A stretch of 40,336 nt of DNA from a virus (IMGVR_UViG_3300020465_000037:1-40336), one strand, 5' to 3'; positions 15,001 through 20,484 are shown, counted from the first letter of the stretch. Numbers and translations: made by a program. Notes: a model not told the origin generated them from the sequence alone.

Positions 15001-18000
15001 GGATAGCAACCAGACTAACCACACATATCCACGTGTTACAGACTATGCTGATGGACAGAAATTACCAGTCCAACATGTTAAGTCATGGGCGTGGCCTACA
15101 AGATCTGATCTAGATTACTATAGATCACGTCTAGTTGATCCTGCATATAATGGCAATGAATCTCTCAACGTAGAAAACGAGCTTACTACTCTTGTTACTT
15201 TCGCAACTGATGCATTCAGTAGTCCTAATACTATTGCTGGAAGATCTTACACCCTACCAACTGTATGGCCTGTCAAGTACACTCCTGATGTAGTTGCTAG
15301 AGATCTAACAATTACATACGATACATCTGGTGGTGGTCAAGATTCTAATGGTAACTGGGTTGGCACATGTAATGAAACTGCTTCTGCAATTAATACAATT
15401 GCTGACATATACATCAACACTATATCTCAGGCACAAAATAATAATCAAAACTATCTTGTTAATAGTGTAACTAAGACATTCCCATCTGCATATACTAATA
15501 GTAACTATCAGTCAGGTACATGTTACAATGTCCAGTCTGCTATCGATACATTATTCGATAGTATGTCAACCACTCTTGGTGCTGGCACATATAATAATAA
15601 GATTATAGCTAACATGATTCTCTTCAATCAGCAAGCAATTTCTGGAAGAGCATTCTCTGATACACAAGCAAGTTACCCATCTACTAACTTAACTATTGAC
15701 TTCTGTAATGATGTCCTCAAGGCAGTCCGTTATGACTTGATTACAGGTGGTAATGCTGGTGCATTTGCAATGACACAAGATTGGTTTGATGGTGAAGGTA
15801 ACTTTATTGCATTCCAAGATGTTGTTAGATCTCAGATTCTATTCGCTCTAACAAGATGTAGAGAATACATTAAGAGTATCATGTATCTTGTTGGTACTGA
15901 TAGTGTTTGGGATAACTATGATGTATGGCAACCAGCTGAAAGACTTGAGTGGAATCAGGAAGCAGTTGAGTTTATAATTGACTCTTCACTTAACCCAATT
16001 GAGTTTGCTCTAGAAAGATCATCCTTCCCAACAGAAGCAAGAGTTACATTCGTTGCATCTACTGATGCTATTAACAGAGTTACCAAGTATGAGGTAGGTT
16101 GGGATTACAATACTGACCCTGCATTGGTTACACTAACTCCTGAAGTTGAAGTTGGATTTGATCGTGCTGAGTATAGAATTAGAATTAACCGTGCTAACAA
16201 CTTCAGACGTGGTGACGTACTAAGTTACATTCCTGCATCTGATACATCATTATCTGGATTGACAAATCAACCTTACTTCTATTGCTTGACTGCTACTGCT
16301 GAGTGGTTTGAAATTGGTGCTTCTTACATCCATGATGGAAGATTTAGAATCTTACAGGTAGATACCTCTAACGATGGATCACAAATCATGGCAGTTGTAC
16401 AGAGAAGTGGTATTACACGTAATGCTCCAGTATATGCAATTGATCCTTCAGATACACCAATCCAAGGTGGATTCAATCCTGCTGACGTTATCTACGGTAG
16501 TGTTTCAGGTGCTGAGTCTGAGATAGGAAGAATACAAAATAACGAAGCAAGTATCCGTAAGTTGTATACACATTATCCTATCACTGGAATGTCAACAACA
16601 CAGGGTGGTGAGTATGAGATCTTTGCAAATGGTGAGACAGTTCAAGTACAAGGTGCTGGATCAAATACTGGTTTCGTAATGCAGACTGAGAGGTCTACTG
16701 ATGGTACATCATTAGTTAAACTACAAACTATCGCTGGTACTATTAATCAAAATGATGTATTAGAAGGTCAGACAACTGGTGCTACAGGTACTGCTGGTAT
16801 TCCAACTGATAGATTCTTACTTAATGTTTCTATGGGTGCATTTGCAGCAGGCGATTGGTTCTTCTCTAAAGAATCTAATACTGAAGGATATATTGATGAA
16901 TATGTTAATAAGTCTGGATCACTAACAGGTAATACTGGTGGTCGTATCACAATTGATGTTGAAACAATCGATGCTCAGTGGGTACCTGGCGATGTTATCT
17001 ACGGTAGTGTTACTTCATACATCCTTTCAGTTAAGGGTATAAGTGGTACACAGATTCAACTTAACCAGTACATACATGGTACTGCGGTCTATGAATTAGA
17101 TCTTGGAGTTGCAATCGTTGATATCGGTACTAATGATACATTCCGTGTTGGTGATGAAGTATCACTCCTACAAGGTACAACTGAGAAGAATCCAGGATTC
17201 AAAGCAACTGTAACTAATTACATTAATGGTTTAGAACTTGAGAATACAGATCCTAATTATGGCATACACAAACTCTGGGTTGGTAACGTAATTCCAGTAG
17301 GCACAGGTGAGACAATTGATGCTGTAACACAAGGCACAAATAACATTGGTAAGATTGATCTTGGATCTAACTTCCCAAGCATATATGCTAATGTTACTAA
17401 CGTAACTACAACAACTTACTCATCATACGCTAAAGTCGTATCAATCGAGCAAGTTGGTATTACTGCTGAGATCTGGGTAGAAGACGCATCTGGTTTATTC
17501 GTTGATAATATGTCAGTTATATCTGACTTCGGATGGGGTGGTGCTATTTCTTCTGCTCGCACACTTGAGGGTAGAGTTGACAGATACTTCAGAGGATTTG
17601 ATGGTAGTCAGACACAGTTTGATTTAACTATCTCTAATGGTGAAGCATACTTCCCAGACCCTGCTGGACACATATTAACATTTGTTAATGGTATCCTACA
17701 GCCTCCTGGTGGTAATAACTCTTACGTTGCATTCTCTGATAAGATTCAGTTTGCTGAGGCACCTGTAATTGGATCACAATTCGTTGGTTACTATGTTGGT
17801 AAGTTACGTCAATTAGATGATATCAGTTATGAGTTTGACTCATTGAGATCTTCCTTCAACCTTAAGAGATCTGGATTATTCTACTCCTTGACTCTAACTG
17901 AAGGTGTTTCATCTAACGTTATCCGTCCTGAGAATAATATTATCGTATCACTTAACGGTGTTATACAGGAACCTGGACTCGCATATGAGATTGTTGGTTC

Positions 18001-18883
18001 ACGATTAATCTTCGCTGAAGTTCCACGTGCGGGATCAACTTTCGTTGGTTTCTCATACATTGGATCTGACGCAGACGTTATCGCAGCAACAGTTGTACCA
18101 CCAATCGAAGCTGGTGACAAACTTGAAATAGACGGTGAAGAATTTGCTCGTGAGGTTGCTCTAATTGAGTCTTCAAACTCACTAATCACATTCGAGTACA
18201 CTGGATCTGTTAAGGGTAGAAACGCTGCTGCTATTGCTGCTATCACTTCTGGACAGATTACAAATGCTAACCTAACCAATTCTGGTGATGGTTACGTTTC
18301 ACGTCCTAACGTTGATGTTATCTCCTCCTCTGGATTTGATGCTCGCATCAAGGCATTGATGGGTGTTACTAGAATTGATGTTAAGACTGCTGGTATTGGA
18401 TATGCATTACCAAACGTTACTATAGACAATGAAGTACCTGATAGTTTCACAACTCCAGAAGGATCTCCAATTAACGGTGGATTTGACGTACTCGCTGGCG
18501 AAGGATCTGAATACACAGGTGGTGCTGGAGATATTGAAGCTGGCACAATCGCTATCACTACAGACCCAGTTAACGTAACTGTTAACCAAGGTTACTCTGC
18601 TGCATTCACAGTTGTCTCTACCGTAACTAACGATCAGACAATGAATTATCAGTGGCAGAAGAAGGAGTATGGTACACAAACATGGAGCAACATCATTGGT
18701 GCTAACCAGTCAACATACAACACTCCAAATACAACACAAGCTGATGACAGTGACGAATATCGTGTTGCGATCACTGCATCTGGAGCAACTCCAGTTTACT
18801 CACTATCTGCGATATTGAGCGTCCAGACTGGTGCTACAATCCTAAGCAACTTCTTACCAACACAAATCTTTGATGACATCTAA
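2..18883 (+). CDS. Giant modular repeat virion protein (5' partial, at least 6293 aa)
   Basis: The frame is open from the first in-frame codon of the window to TAA at 18881-18883, so the true start lies upstream. Modules in order: helical C..D/GGN modules (about 860-4430), a ConA-like lectin domain among them (about 2130-2610), a second lectin-like domain (about 4640-5160), about 32 F-T-C...YPR beta repeats (about 5195-15085), another helical module (about 15360-15800), short beta modules including two copies of an NG(I/V)(L/I)Q motif (about 17580-18060), and an Ig-like domain (about 18540-18830). There are no membrane segments and no catalytic motif that I recognise. Its place upstream of gene 8 and its fibre-like repetitiveness suggest a baseplate-attached fibre or adhesin; that role is inferred. 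T4 has gene 7 before gene 8, and I see no gp7-like sequence in the visible part. The reading frame is certain; the function is not. Confidence 0.9.
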   Translation: MQGESTDTIATVIDSGTNHLDVINVVGGTGTFDLNEQIVRGEIFAALVESVTLINSDTIFEFGEAVTNLDGDTAYIEETNVDVQGNVNDRLVVSKTSGTPRFETGIFDLKLNEYIYSASSKIAGQITYIAPYTDPVTGDPVDELIINKGSTFFGLLFERLVSLTNPNVILDDISQSSITPTKLYDSANRINADFLDFEEVRTTEITYSQLSGGTLAENEIIRNKKVIYGNPVSAFHGIAANRFLDGKRNIANNKQEIIDFAEASIAVEFEDYYFPSDVITNPWSRYKDAYRLIQKNRALIAGMAFDDMKTQYPGSSIPSDDKCKRDIGLFIDAITIDMYAGGNRYSRKFIQQFFDTNGNLTYVNAQAAETRFAYEKAKDRCLVALANGYSGTINAANSGDSWVAYQDLTITADPSPNDAYGTAGSNTSNTDSENCSDVQSALSTLWEFIDEALNISSLTELPDETEGTYSPHQEKCRRDLGYFIDSIAEDIGSGGNYNIVEFTKKFFDAAGVPLTNGIVGEEAEAVFAFNSARTLMYQAINNLMYWKELNTAGYNLNDPTTYSGGVAPANTFDANYASGNNQDINNCANVKSYVDTLAGIATTAMTAGNLTNVNSLALVSDGTFVANETVRTIKLAYKDKSSGLFITNDQIKGITSGAVFSAIGVNSGLKWLFAGPITGTFQNGEYLTNSTLTNTNCSQSVIIKKAELEGNKSIYIPTNGHIVATESKDFEFGTGDFTIEGWIRPAANVGTQVLVDFRRLTAAQGLNILMDGQKLKVYNGTTNTILSTDVFATTGTWYHISVCRSSGVTQAFVNGSQVGSNYVDTNDYLYGGAYVGADFNLANSWAGHIDNFVIKKGVGDRQANFTSPNTIDYDVDTIVFGLDGEAPFVCSTTDCYATFCGQNSSSATAKSIDYSDRDIIVEDVDTGRAEQKRCAEIIDLNAAWIAEEAVGRMKVAFPDFTIRGDDPGNNVYGGTNLCVRDTKDYILGALIKDLQEGGDFHTIYTARTYLTASGKLDHIAAEILQSLYTWNEVFKICIDVITTTSSDLTGEYSTRLRIPNNFSTPASSNTTDEVNTLGENLLKVVAPMDQRFREGGYQLWKNRDYIAEEVAGFIQNKYEKDIDGITFDFLEMPGYGQPYCERDVKDFILPAVIADLATGGTYQTEAVIDKYLDNQQNVIHVESELNPMLDAFEHTKLLCFKAINNLLLSSGEAASELGAIAPSYIQEEYYSPLYTARAAYRDENIVIDTEAYPQGPTGRNSNDRYLDAADVIWNNRRIIAKECVAIMNDLSKYENLQIPGGAVNCEDDVLDMIEAAVHDLRFDCNEKTYDAAALYIETEDNSLKHIEGEWEASITVVKILRDIMTMTMRNAFGRDYIEGTDLQTTPVQSYNQNPREEMYQKCGDAIDGNIRYIAEQAVAAGLVQFPNLLIPGGPANCVHDVTDILRSLAFNLKYGGNNWMQYSAEFYTTYNGALDHVAAQSAETIWIMNKAKEFALRAMKGQVITNAAGHNVDQRFYDAVPRPNNSLFNSLVDTGIIVSQPNNLVTRSFIAGEDKISTTDSGTGIVTSEDAVFRCVTKLPSSPIDSCLFEAGDSTSGVWFGIRDSGTYLRLRAGDGTNAYTGGANYNDNGLAMLDLQISNLSTYFDDGDHELVWEIRIGGNLGTGSGRVKLWIDGTPVGEASTPGANYTGLTGGGGIFASSNFAGYAIGGGNLVNGESATVNTFTINVGPAPKIEYDINHASYDSSNGDMVMTIGSHNQTVGTFLSLATNSINFTCDQDNNASTHSYPRSGDPAGNAAVEVIAVGATAHTVEDAEYNPENGSMSITLPFHGMTDSTMHTISDATYDPETGLLVCQSNAHGFQTGDQIQIKNGSIIFTCAQDNHSTKHGYPRAKDPAGDAWMLVEQVTTNSFTVNVGQTPKIEYNVSDANYNQIDGELELDIGQHRFVGADMHVASHAEYVATKGLLTLTVPGHKITKGEQIQIFDNSMTFTCSMDNYYSEHVYPRSTDPCSGKWLDVVESDIDGGTFTVNVGESPTVGWNPTAASFNSTTGQLTLTVGNGHGLTTGTNIKIASQSLSFTCAMDDHASVHQYPRHVDPIHNEPTPIVGVTNDAIVVNVGKTPEQQYDVNGATFTPADGKLVLTTDRKTTLRQSSDHSISTASYNGQTGLMRLKITNHGFSAGDYVKVADGGVSFTCSMDANASVHAYPRSTDPMSDKWMDIRNVSKDEFDIFVGRTPEIPFLVTDADFNPITGHMQITIGDHNLRNGQSIRFAKESLTFTCFLDAHQSLHPYPRSSGSNFSGNGGADPFYNKPCPIIHDGSPLTATTGTSYNPTTGIMTVACDSAHGLSNGDEVKFKENAVTFQCLEDNNGSNHAYPRSGDPYANRWIAVSNVGLYTFDVQVLSYAPSTNTTTHTFVQGSTGGITKKDGTITLDVGQSSDTTDHTFIPHVGYTPTSAVYNPVTGILNLTIDGHGFENGDKIKIDNNSLTFTCALDVHTTKHTYPRPSDPFSGNWFEVSNVTSQSFDVQVLTDIPQSNTTLHTFIGASPNCVHRAAIVTGGIYDHTYSTSVTNCVRHAGDSVRIKDNGLTFRCAADGNSSNHTYPRSAVTTHTPSHVGYDPNTGQLTFHVDNHGFLPYSYVKIADESLSFSCKKDITRHTPTAIDYNPTTGVAEITIGQYHGLTTNDMIMITPESLVFTCDFNGDGNVTEKKYPRATGAATSNGKDYAYDAYLPINSVSADSVFVNFNGGQGAITDTSTHTFRPGDENIECVTGVVVSAHLYPRATDPVAGKWCQIQDTTANTFVVEVLDVIPSTHVTAHAFLSATNNCITHKKDHFYDTNIPVWEIGETDHTPSTISYNPTEGSMQITVANTFLGPNEITPTMCTFYPTTGILRLTKNGHTVKNGDMLMIRDSVFTFRCDKDSQASDHRYPRPSDPVSGKWLKAFNIGSNTFDLQVGNLYGDSPISNTTTHNCTVIETGAIYHARDFVRFDENAITFTCSKDNNQSDHTYPRRSDPTYRQWLPIRNVSTTGFSVQVGKSAINDVYDHQFVSVDTNSLHRQTGTVTLDVGNGQITNPTTHSFQSAVSGALVAGGQYAHTFIPGTETYTVTNANYLPATGMMTLTIPNHGFHDGESIKINNNSLTFRCLQDSLGSPHSYPRSSDPVSGKWITISNCTDDTFDVQVLENIPSTNTTLHQFESATPNGVTRAQVVTGGNYSHKFVAPAQLTPTNVAYNPTTGVMTITSAKHGLQNGGRIKVQDGFVTMTCTQDSNQTNHSYPRKNDPYSDEWMKVSNVTEDTFDVQVLFNIPSSNTSTHSFVSAVPKSITVATMMKGNDSIKIAADGLTFTCSKDGNSTEHSYPRITDPAYNNSLRIIDDGVTRHTPTAATYTPSSGVLAMTVVKHGFSNGDFIKLDDYALHMNCTMDDNSSDHAYPRGTDPISGKWVQISNVTQDAFEVNVGTTSAAQFTPTDASYDPYTGMLELNIGSHSLKQGQHVKLADGAVTFTCDMDQNGSQHAYPRTTIDSFTPTGADFNGNTGYLTLTITNHGLDNGSLIKIADNALSLNCTMDGNTSAKTYPRSSDPISGKWKPVENVTDNTLDIFVGKSEFRSFDPQNVEYNQSNGNMVITVGPDHGIEVNDSIYINEYSMMFTCNLDSHSSDHTYPRANGVGGATANDPAFRNAINVTAVDDSTITVNVNPSPGTDSNHAHIFKPAVGKTPTNVTYSGASGVMTITIPDHGMLDGEQVLIEDNALIFTCAKDDHASEHAYPRHGDPASNKWLTISNVTQDTFRVQVLDKVPSTNTDTHTFVTAKVNSILRGTIRKGGSFSHTFVSAVGGGVTHKRDRAYDHSIEIKDVGHAEYTASGAAYNAETGVLTLTVLNNPFSNGNRIKLKPNSLVMTCDMDGNATNHSYPRKGIDPSYDKWLEVSGVSGNNLNIQVGKTSRANYLVSDATYEPTTGDMTLKIGPHGYKGGSTHTITDAGYDPISGKLTVTIPSHGFTIGDRVKIGQDSISFTCGMDGNTSVKTYPRTTDPQFNQWMPISNITHDTFEVNVGTSPQSTHNVTNANYNPTSGNMELTIGSHSLDIGDSIKIKPNSLTFTCDFNGDGNTTQKTYPRSSGASTGNGKDYVYDTAIPITAKTGTTITVNVNGNQGAITDETAHIWAGGTSAGAVISGGGYAHTFNTAAPNGLKVAHEALWIENQSLVFKCLLDDNATEHFYPRANGQGNATADDPYYDTSIPIQSVTADSVVVNVGISSNTSQHTFVRSVNAFTPTGATFTPGSGLLVLTIAGHPFANGDKIQIKDESIVFRCQQDSFGSDHAYPRKQDPASNNAWLTVTYIDANSFSVNVGTSSNTTTHNFTSAETGAIIRGVVKGGGSYTHAFVSAENNGLMRENTTIKLDVGESHATGYGVSGASYVPGTGLLTMTIGTHQLKVGNYVKIANKSMVFRCDQDSQNSDHWYPRPTGWGGASGNDPAYNNRVEITAVTADGITVDVGTSSNTTTHAFQNANNTYSTETASYNPASGFMTLSVPREKKTASGAAYNPTSGTLELTIGAHTLTTDDTIRLLPNSLTFTCDYGGDGNVTTKTYPRAAGALTTDGADYAYNNELDITAVDQAGGTITVNVNGGQGAITDTTTHVFQSSTANGIMVGNGFINGEYVKIADNSLTFTCKKDNNVTNHSYPRSSDPSSGRWLKISNVNCDLFDVQVLTDIPSTNTTVHTFVSSNASNVQRSIVTIGGEYTHTFNSALTNGVTVGGNYTHTFADAKHNGLHRQSGKITVDVEVAQTTADMYDHTFVSALAGAVIGGGSYRHTFVSADTNGVVKANDYVMFDDFSLSFTCDLDKDETPHTYPRPTDHASNQWLPVHNVSTTKFDVGVLGFNMIPSSFLGTHSFVSAKKEGLKKQDGTITINVGKSPAGNTYQHTFVSANAGALVQGGNYRHTFVSAASNCITVANDGTQLTPTDAYYEPTSGQLTLTVAGHSLGTDDAVIIDSNSLTFTCSQDSNQTNHTYPRVTDYADGQKLPVQHVKSWAWPTRSDLDYYRSRLVDPAYNGNESLNVENELTTLVTFATDAFSSPNTIAGRSYTLPTVWPVKYTPDVVARDLTITYDTSGGGQDSNGNWVGTCNETASAINTIADIYINTISQAQNNNQNYLVNSVTKTFPSAYTNSNYQSGTCYNVQSAIDTLFDSMSTTLGAGTYNNKIIANMILFNQQAISGRAFSDTQASYPSTNLTIDFCNDVLKAVRYDLITGGNAGAFAMTQDWFDGEGNFIAFQDVVRSQILFALTRCREYIKSIMYLVGTDSVWDNYDVWQPAERLEWNQEAVEFIIDSSLNPIEFALERSSFPTEARVTFVASTDAINRVTKYEVGWDYNTDPALVTLTPEVEVGFDRAEYRIRINRANNFRRGDVLSYIPASDTSLSGLTNQPYFYCLTATAEWFEIGASYIHDGRFRILQVDTSNDGSQIMAVVQRSGITRNAPVYAIDPSDTPIQGGFNPADVIYGSVSGAESEIGRIQNNEASIRKLYTHYPITGMSTTQGGEYEIFANGETVQVQGAGSNTGFVMQTERSTDGTSLVKLQTIAGTINQNDVLEGQTTGATGTAGIPTDRFLLNVSMGAFAAGDWFFSKESNTEGYIDEYVNKSGSLTGNTGGRITIDVETIDAQWVPGDVIYGSVTSYILSVKGISGTQIQLNQYIHGTAVYELDLGVAIVDIGTNDTFRVGDEVSLLQGTTEKNPGFKATVTNYINGLELENTDPNYGIHKLWVGNVIPVGTGETIDAVTQGTNNIGKIDLGSNFPSIYANVTNVTTTTYSSYAKVVSIEQVGITAEIWVEDASGLFVDNMSVISDFGWGGAISSARTLEGRVDRYFRGFDGSQTQFDLTISNGEAYFPDPAGHILTFVNGILQPPGGNNSYVAFSDKIQFAEAPVIGSQFVGYYVGKLRQLDDISYEFDSLRSSFNLKRSGLFYSLTLTEGVSSNVIRPENNIIVSLNGVIQEPGLAYEIVGSRLIFAEVPRAGSTFVGFSYIGSDADVIAATVVPPIEAGDKLEIDGEEFAREVALIESSNSLITFEYTGSVKGRNAAAIAAITSGQITNANLTNSGDGYVSRPNVDVISSSGFDARIKALMGVTRIDVKTAGIGYALPNVTIDNEVPDSFTTPEGSPINGGFDVLAGEGSEYTGGAGDIEAGTIAITTDPVNVTVNQGYSAAFTVVSTVTNDQTMNYQWQKKEYGTQTWSNIIGANQSTYNTPNTTQADDSDEYRVAITASGATPVYSLSAILSVQTGATILSNFLPTQIFDDI
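860..4430 (+). repeat. Six helical C..D...GGN modules in the giant protein
   Basis: Six diverged copies share a helix of the type N...IA.EA, then C(x)2D, a helix ending in DL, then GGN or a variant, and an aromatic-rich segment (FFD, YL or FY). The anchor Cys codons are at 968, 1427, 2933, 3419, 3914 and 4310. Examples are CKRDIGLFID, CRRDLGYFID and CVRDTKDYIL. Copy 5 replaces GGN with DCN. A related Cys motif, NC(S/A)(D/N)V(Q/K)S, appears at about 1303 and 1756. I do not recognise the family. The alternation of helices makes a solenoid-like or bundle fold plausible. Confidence 0.75.
2130..2610 (+). other. ConA-like (LamG-type) lectin domain in the giant protein
   Basis: The segment has the hallmarks of the laminin-G/concanavalin-like fold: an FGTGDFTIEGWIRP strand near its start, a GTWYHISVCRSSG strand followed by a FVNGSQVG hairpin in the middle, and a WAGHIDNFVIKKGV strand near the end. 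Such domains often bind glycans, and in a virion protein they usually serve surface adhesion. It sits between helical modules 2 and 3. The fold call is fairly strong; the ligand is unknown. Confidence 0.8.
4640..5160 (+). other. Second lectin-like beta-sandwich domain in the giant protein
   Basis: After helical module 6 comes a domain with the strand pattern of a ConA-like sandwich: SGVWFGIRDSG, then LRAGDGTNAYTGG, HELVWEIRIGG, and RVKLWIDGTPVGEA, ending in a Gly-rich stretch. The ligand-display hairpin RVKLWIDGTPVG matches the FVNGSQVG hairpin of the first lectin domain. It directly precedes the YPR repeat array. Assignment is by pattern only. Confidence 0.6.
5195..15085 (+). repeat. About 32 tandem F-T-C...YPR beta repeats in the giant protein
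   Basis: By hand count there are about 32 copies. A full unit reads: Y(x)P.TG.(M/L).(L/I)TI..HG(x)3G(D/E).I(K/R)I..(N/D)S(L/V).FTC..D(x)5H.YPR..DP.S.KW..(I/V)SNVT..(T/S)F.V.VG. The Cys, Asp, Ser/Thr, His and YPR core is the most conserved part. One copy (about 7945-7960) loses YPR and another (about 8335) keeps only YPR. Inserted between many units is a second short repeat, (Y/T).HTFVSA..NG(V/I). Copies are clearly diverged at DNA level, so the array looks old rather than freshly expanded. I do not recognise a named family; an elongated beta fibre is the natural reading. Confidence 0.9.
15360..15810 (+). repeat. Seventh helical C..D...GGN module, downstream of the YPR array
   Basis: This stretch holds GTCNETASAIN, then GTCYNVQSAIDTL (Cys near 15520), a helix with FNQQAISGRAF, then DFCNDVLKAVRYDL followed by ITGGN and QDWFD (Cys codon 15704-15706). 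It matches the six modules found upstream of the lectin-like domain and YPR array, which shows that the helical series resumes after the array. Confidence 0.75.
18540..18830 (+). other. C-terminal Ig-like domain of the giant protein
   Basis: The segment has a P.NVTVNQGYSAAF strand, a central YQW, an IIGANQSTY strand, and EYRVAITASGATPVY near its end, the usual order for bacterial and phage Ig-like domains. A short tail of about 16 residues follows. The next gene ends in a clearly related domain. Ig-like domains in tailed phages commonly decorate virion surfaces. Confidence 0.75.
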
Positions 18884-18886
18884 ATA
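18880..18886 (+). promoter_or_regulatory. T4-type late promoter motif, CTAAATA
   Basis: CTAAATA overlaps the stop codon of the giant frame. It matches the -10-like late promoter element used by T4-like phages (TATAAATA in T4, CTAAATA-type in cyanophages). The ATG at 18892 starts only five bases after the motif, so a transcript from here would begin at or near the start codon, almost leaderless. The upstream gene probably also reads through. Confidence 0.45.
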
Positions 18887-18891
18887 ACTCA

Positions 18892-20484
18892 ATGAGCGCA
18901 ACAGCAACCTATAACCAAGGTACTAAAATACTTACGGTGGCATCCAATGGATTACCAACGCCAGTGGCACATGGTACATTTCCTAACGATAATAACCCTA
19001 ATGTACCTACTGAGCAAGATTTTGATCACGATTTCTTGTATAGAGGCGGTACGTTCGGTACCTCTAGGACATTCGATTCCAATGTGTATACACATGACGG
19101 ATTCATTCGTTCAATAGCATTATCAGTAACTGATCTTACTATCTTTACTGGTGGTAATATTGTTGCTGGTGACCATGTAATGTTTAAGTTTAGTGATGGG
19201 TTGCACTTAAGATATCTTTATAAAGGTACTGAGTTTACTTCTATCTCTGGTGAGTTCTGGTTAGCAGCAGATGATAGAATAGATTTAATCATGGATACTC
19301 AGGAGATTACTCCTGTTAATGGTACATATGAGTATTGGGATAGTAGAAATGGTAGAGGTGCCACGCCACTGGGGAACATAGGAGTTGCTGGTAATGGAGT
19401 TGCTATTTTTAACCCGTCTGCTGGTACTGGATTAAATCCACCTGCTGGATTCAGTTGGGTTGCTGCTGGAGATGCCCCTTTTGTTGATTCTGGAGAAGAT
19501 GATTGTGGTGGACATCCTACACAGTCAGGCGAATACCATTATCATGACCCACATTTCTTAGATTGTTGGAAAACTAATTCAACAATGGCAAGTTATAACG
19601 ATTATTACGGTAATACACAGTTTAATGGTAATAATATTCGTCATCCTGACGGTCATTCTAAGATAATTGGCATATGTTTTGACGGATTTCCCATCTATGG
19701 TCCTTTTGGATATAGTAGTCCATTCGATAATTTGAGTGGTACTCGTACAATGAGGACTCAATATGGTGTAAGAGACCAAGAAGCACCTGGTAGACCTGAT
19801 TATGGCACGGATTCTGACAATCCTCCTGCTGGTGCACTCATGGAAGACTATGAATATGTGGAAGGTAGTGGAGATTTAGATATTCATAACGGTAGATATT
19901 GCTTTACACCTGAATATCCCACTGGAACGTACGCATATTTCCTAACAGTAGACCCAGATGACAATAATATAACAAAATTCCCTTATATTATTGGCAATAC
20001 TACTAGAGAAACTATTGATACTGGATATACTGTTTCACCTGTATCCAGTGGTGGTGATGGTGGAGACGGTGGAGACCCTCCAATACCTCCAACTTTACAA
20101 TTTACATTACAACCACAGAATGTTACTATCAATTCTGGTCAAACTGCTACCTTCAACATACAGAAGTTGGTAATACCAGAGGACGGACCTGTATCATATC
20201 AGTGGTATAGATCTACAGACGGTGGTTTCGCATTCGCTGTGATCACTGGTGCTACTACAGACACCTATTCTCTAACTGCATTACCCTATATGACAGGGTA
20301 TCGCTTTAGATGTCGTATAACTGGTCCAAATGGTGCACCAGTACCTGCTTCTAACTCACCATTAGATTCACAAGCAGCAATATTGACAGTAACTGGTGCT
20401 GGTGATGGTGGAAGCACTGATAATAGATTCGATAGTACAGCATCTACTATGGATTCTACCTTACAATCTTATGATGGTACCTAA
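18892..20484 (+). CDS. YHYH-domain virion protein with C-terminal Ig-like domain
   Basis: The 530-residue product contains a YHYH domain (Pfam family of that name): YHYH at residues 215-218 within GEYHYHDPHFLDCW, then GICFDGFPIYGPFGY near 260-274 and NGRYCFTPEYP further on. These are the family's defining stretches. The domain's biochemical role is not established; its concentration of His and Cys suggests metal binding, which is inference. A Gly/Asp-rich linker near residues 385-395 leads to an Ig-like domain at about 400-505, with YQWYRS and YRFRCRITG, related to the one ending the upstream gene. No signal peptide is seen. The ATG follows the upstream stop by eight bases, with no clear Shine-Dalgarno sequence. 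Its place in the structural cluster suggests a virion component, perhaps an adsorption or decoration protein. Confidence 0.88.
   Translation: MSATATYNQGTKILTVASNGLPTPVAHGTFPNDNNPNVPTEQDFDHDFLYRGGTFGTSRTFDSNVYTHDGFIRSIALSVTDLTIFTGGNIVAGDHVMFKFSDGLHLRYLYKGTEFTSISGEFWLAADDRIDLIMDTQEITPVNGTYEYWDSRNGRGATPLGNIGVAGNGVAIFNPSAGTGLNPPAGFSWVAAGDAPFVDSGEDDCGGHPTQSGEYHYHDPHFLDCWKTNSTMASYNDYYGNTQFNGNNIRHPDGHSKIIGICFDGFPIYGPFGYSSPFDNLSGTRTMRTQYGVRDQEAPGRPDYGTDSDNPPAGALMEDYEYVEGSGDLDIHNGRYCFTPEYPTGTYAYFLTVDPDDNNITKFPYIIGNTTRETIDTGYTVSPVSSGGDGGDGGDPPIPPTLQFTLQPQNVTINSGQTATFNIQKLVIPEDGPVSYQWYRSTDGGFAFAVITGATTDTYSLTALPYMTGYRFRCRITGPNGAPVPASNSPLDSQAAILTVTGAGDGGSTDNRFDSTASTMDSTLQSYDGT

Noticed and set aside
5195-15085. 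CRISPR-like or satellite repeat
   Set aside because: The periodicity is in protein sequence of one open frame, with diverged DNA and no short identical repeats or spacers.
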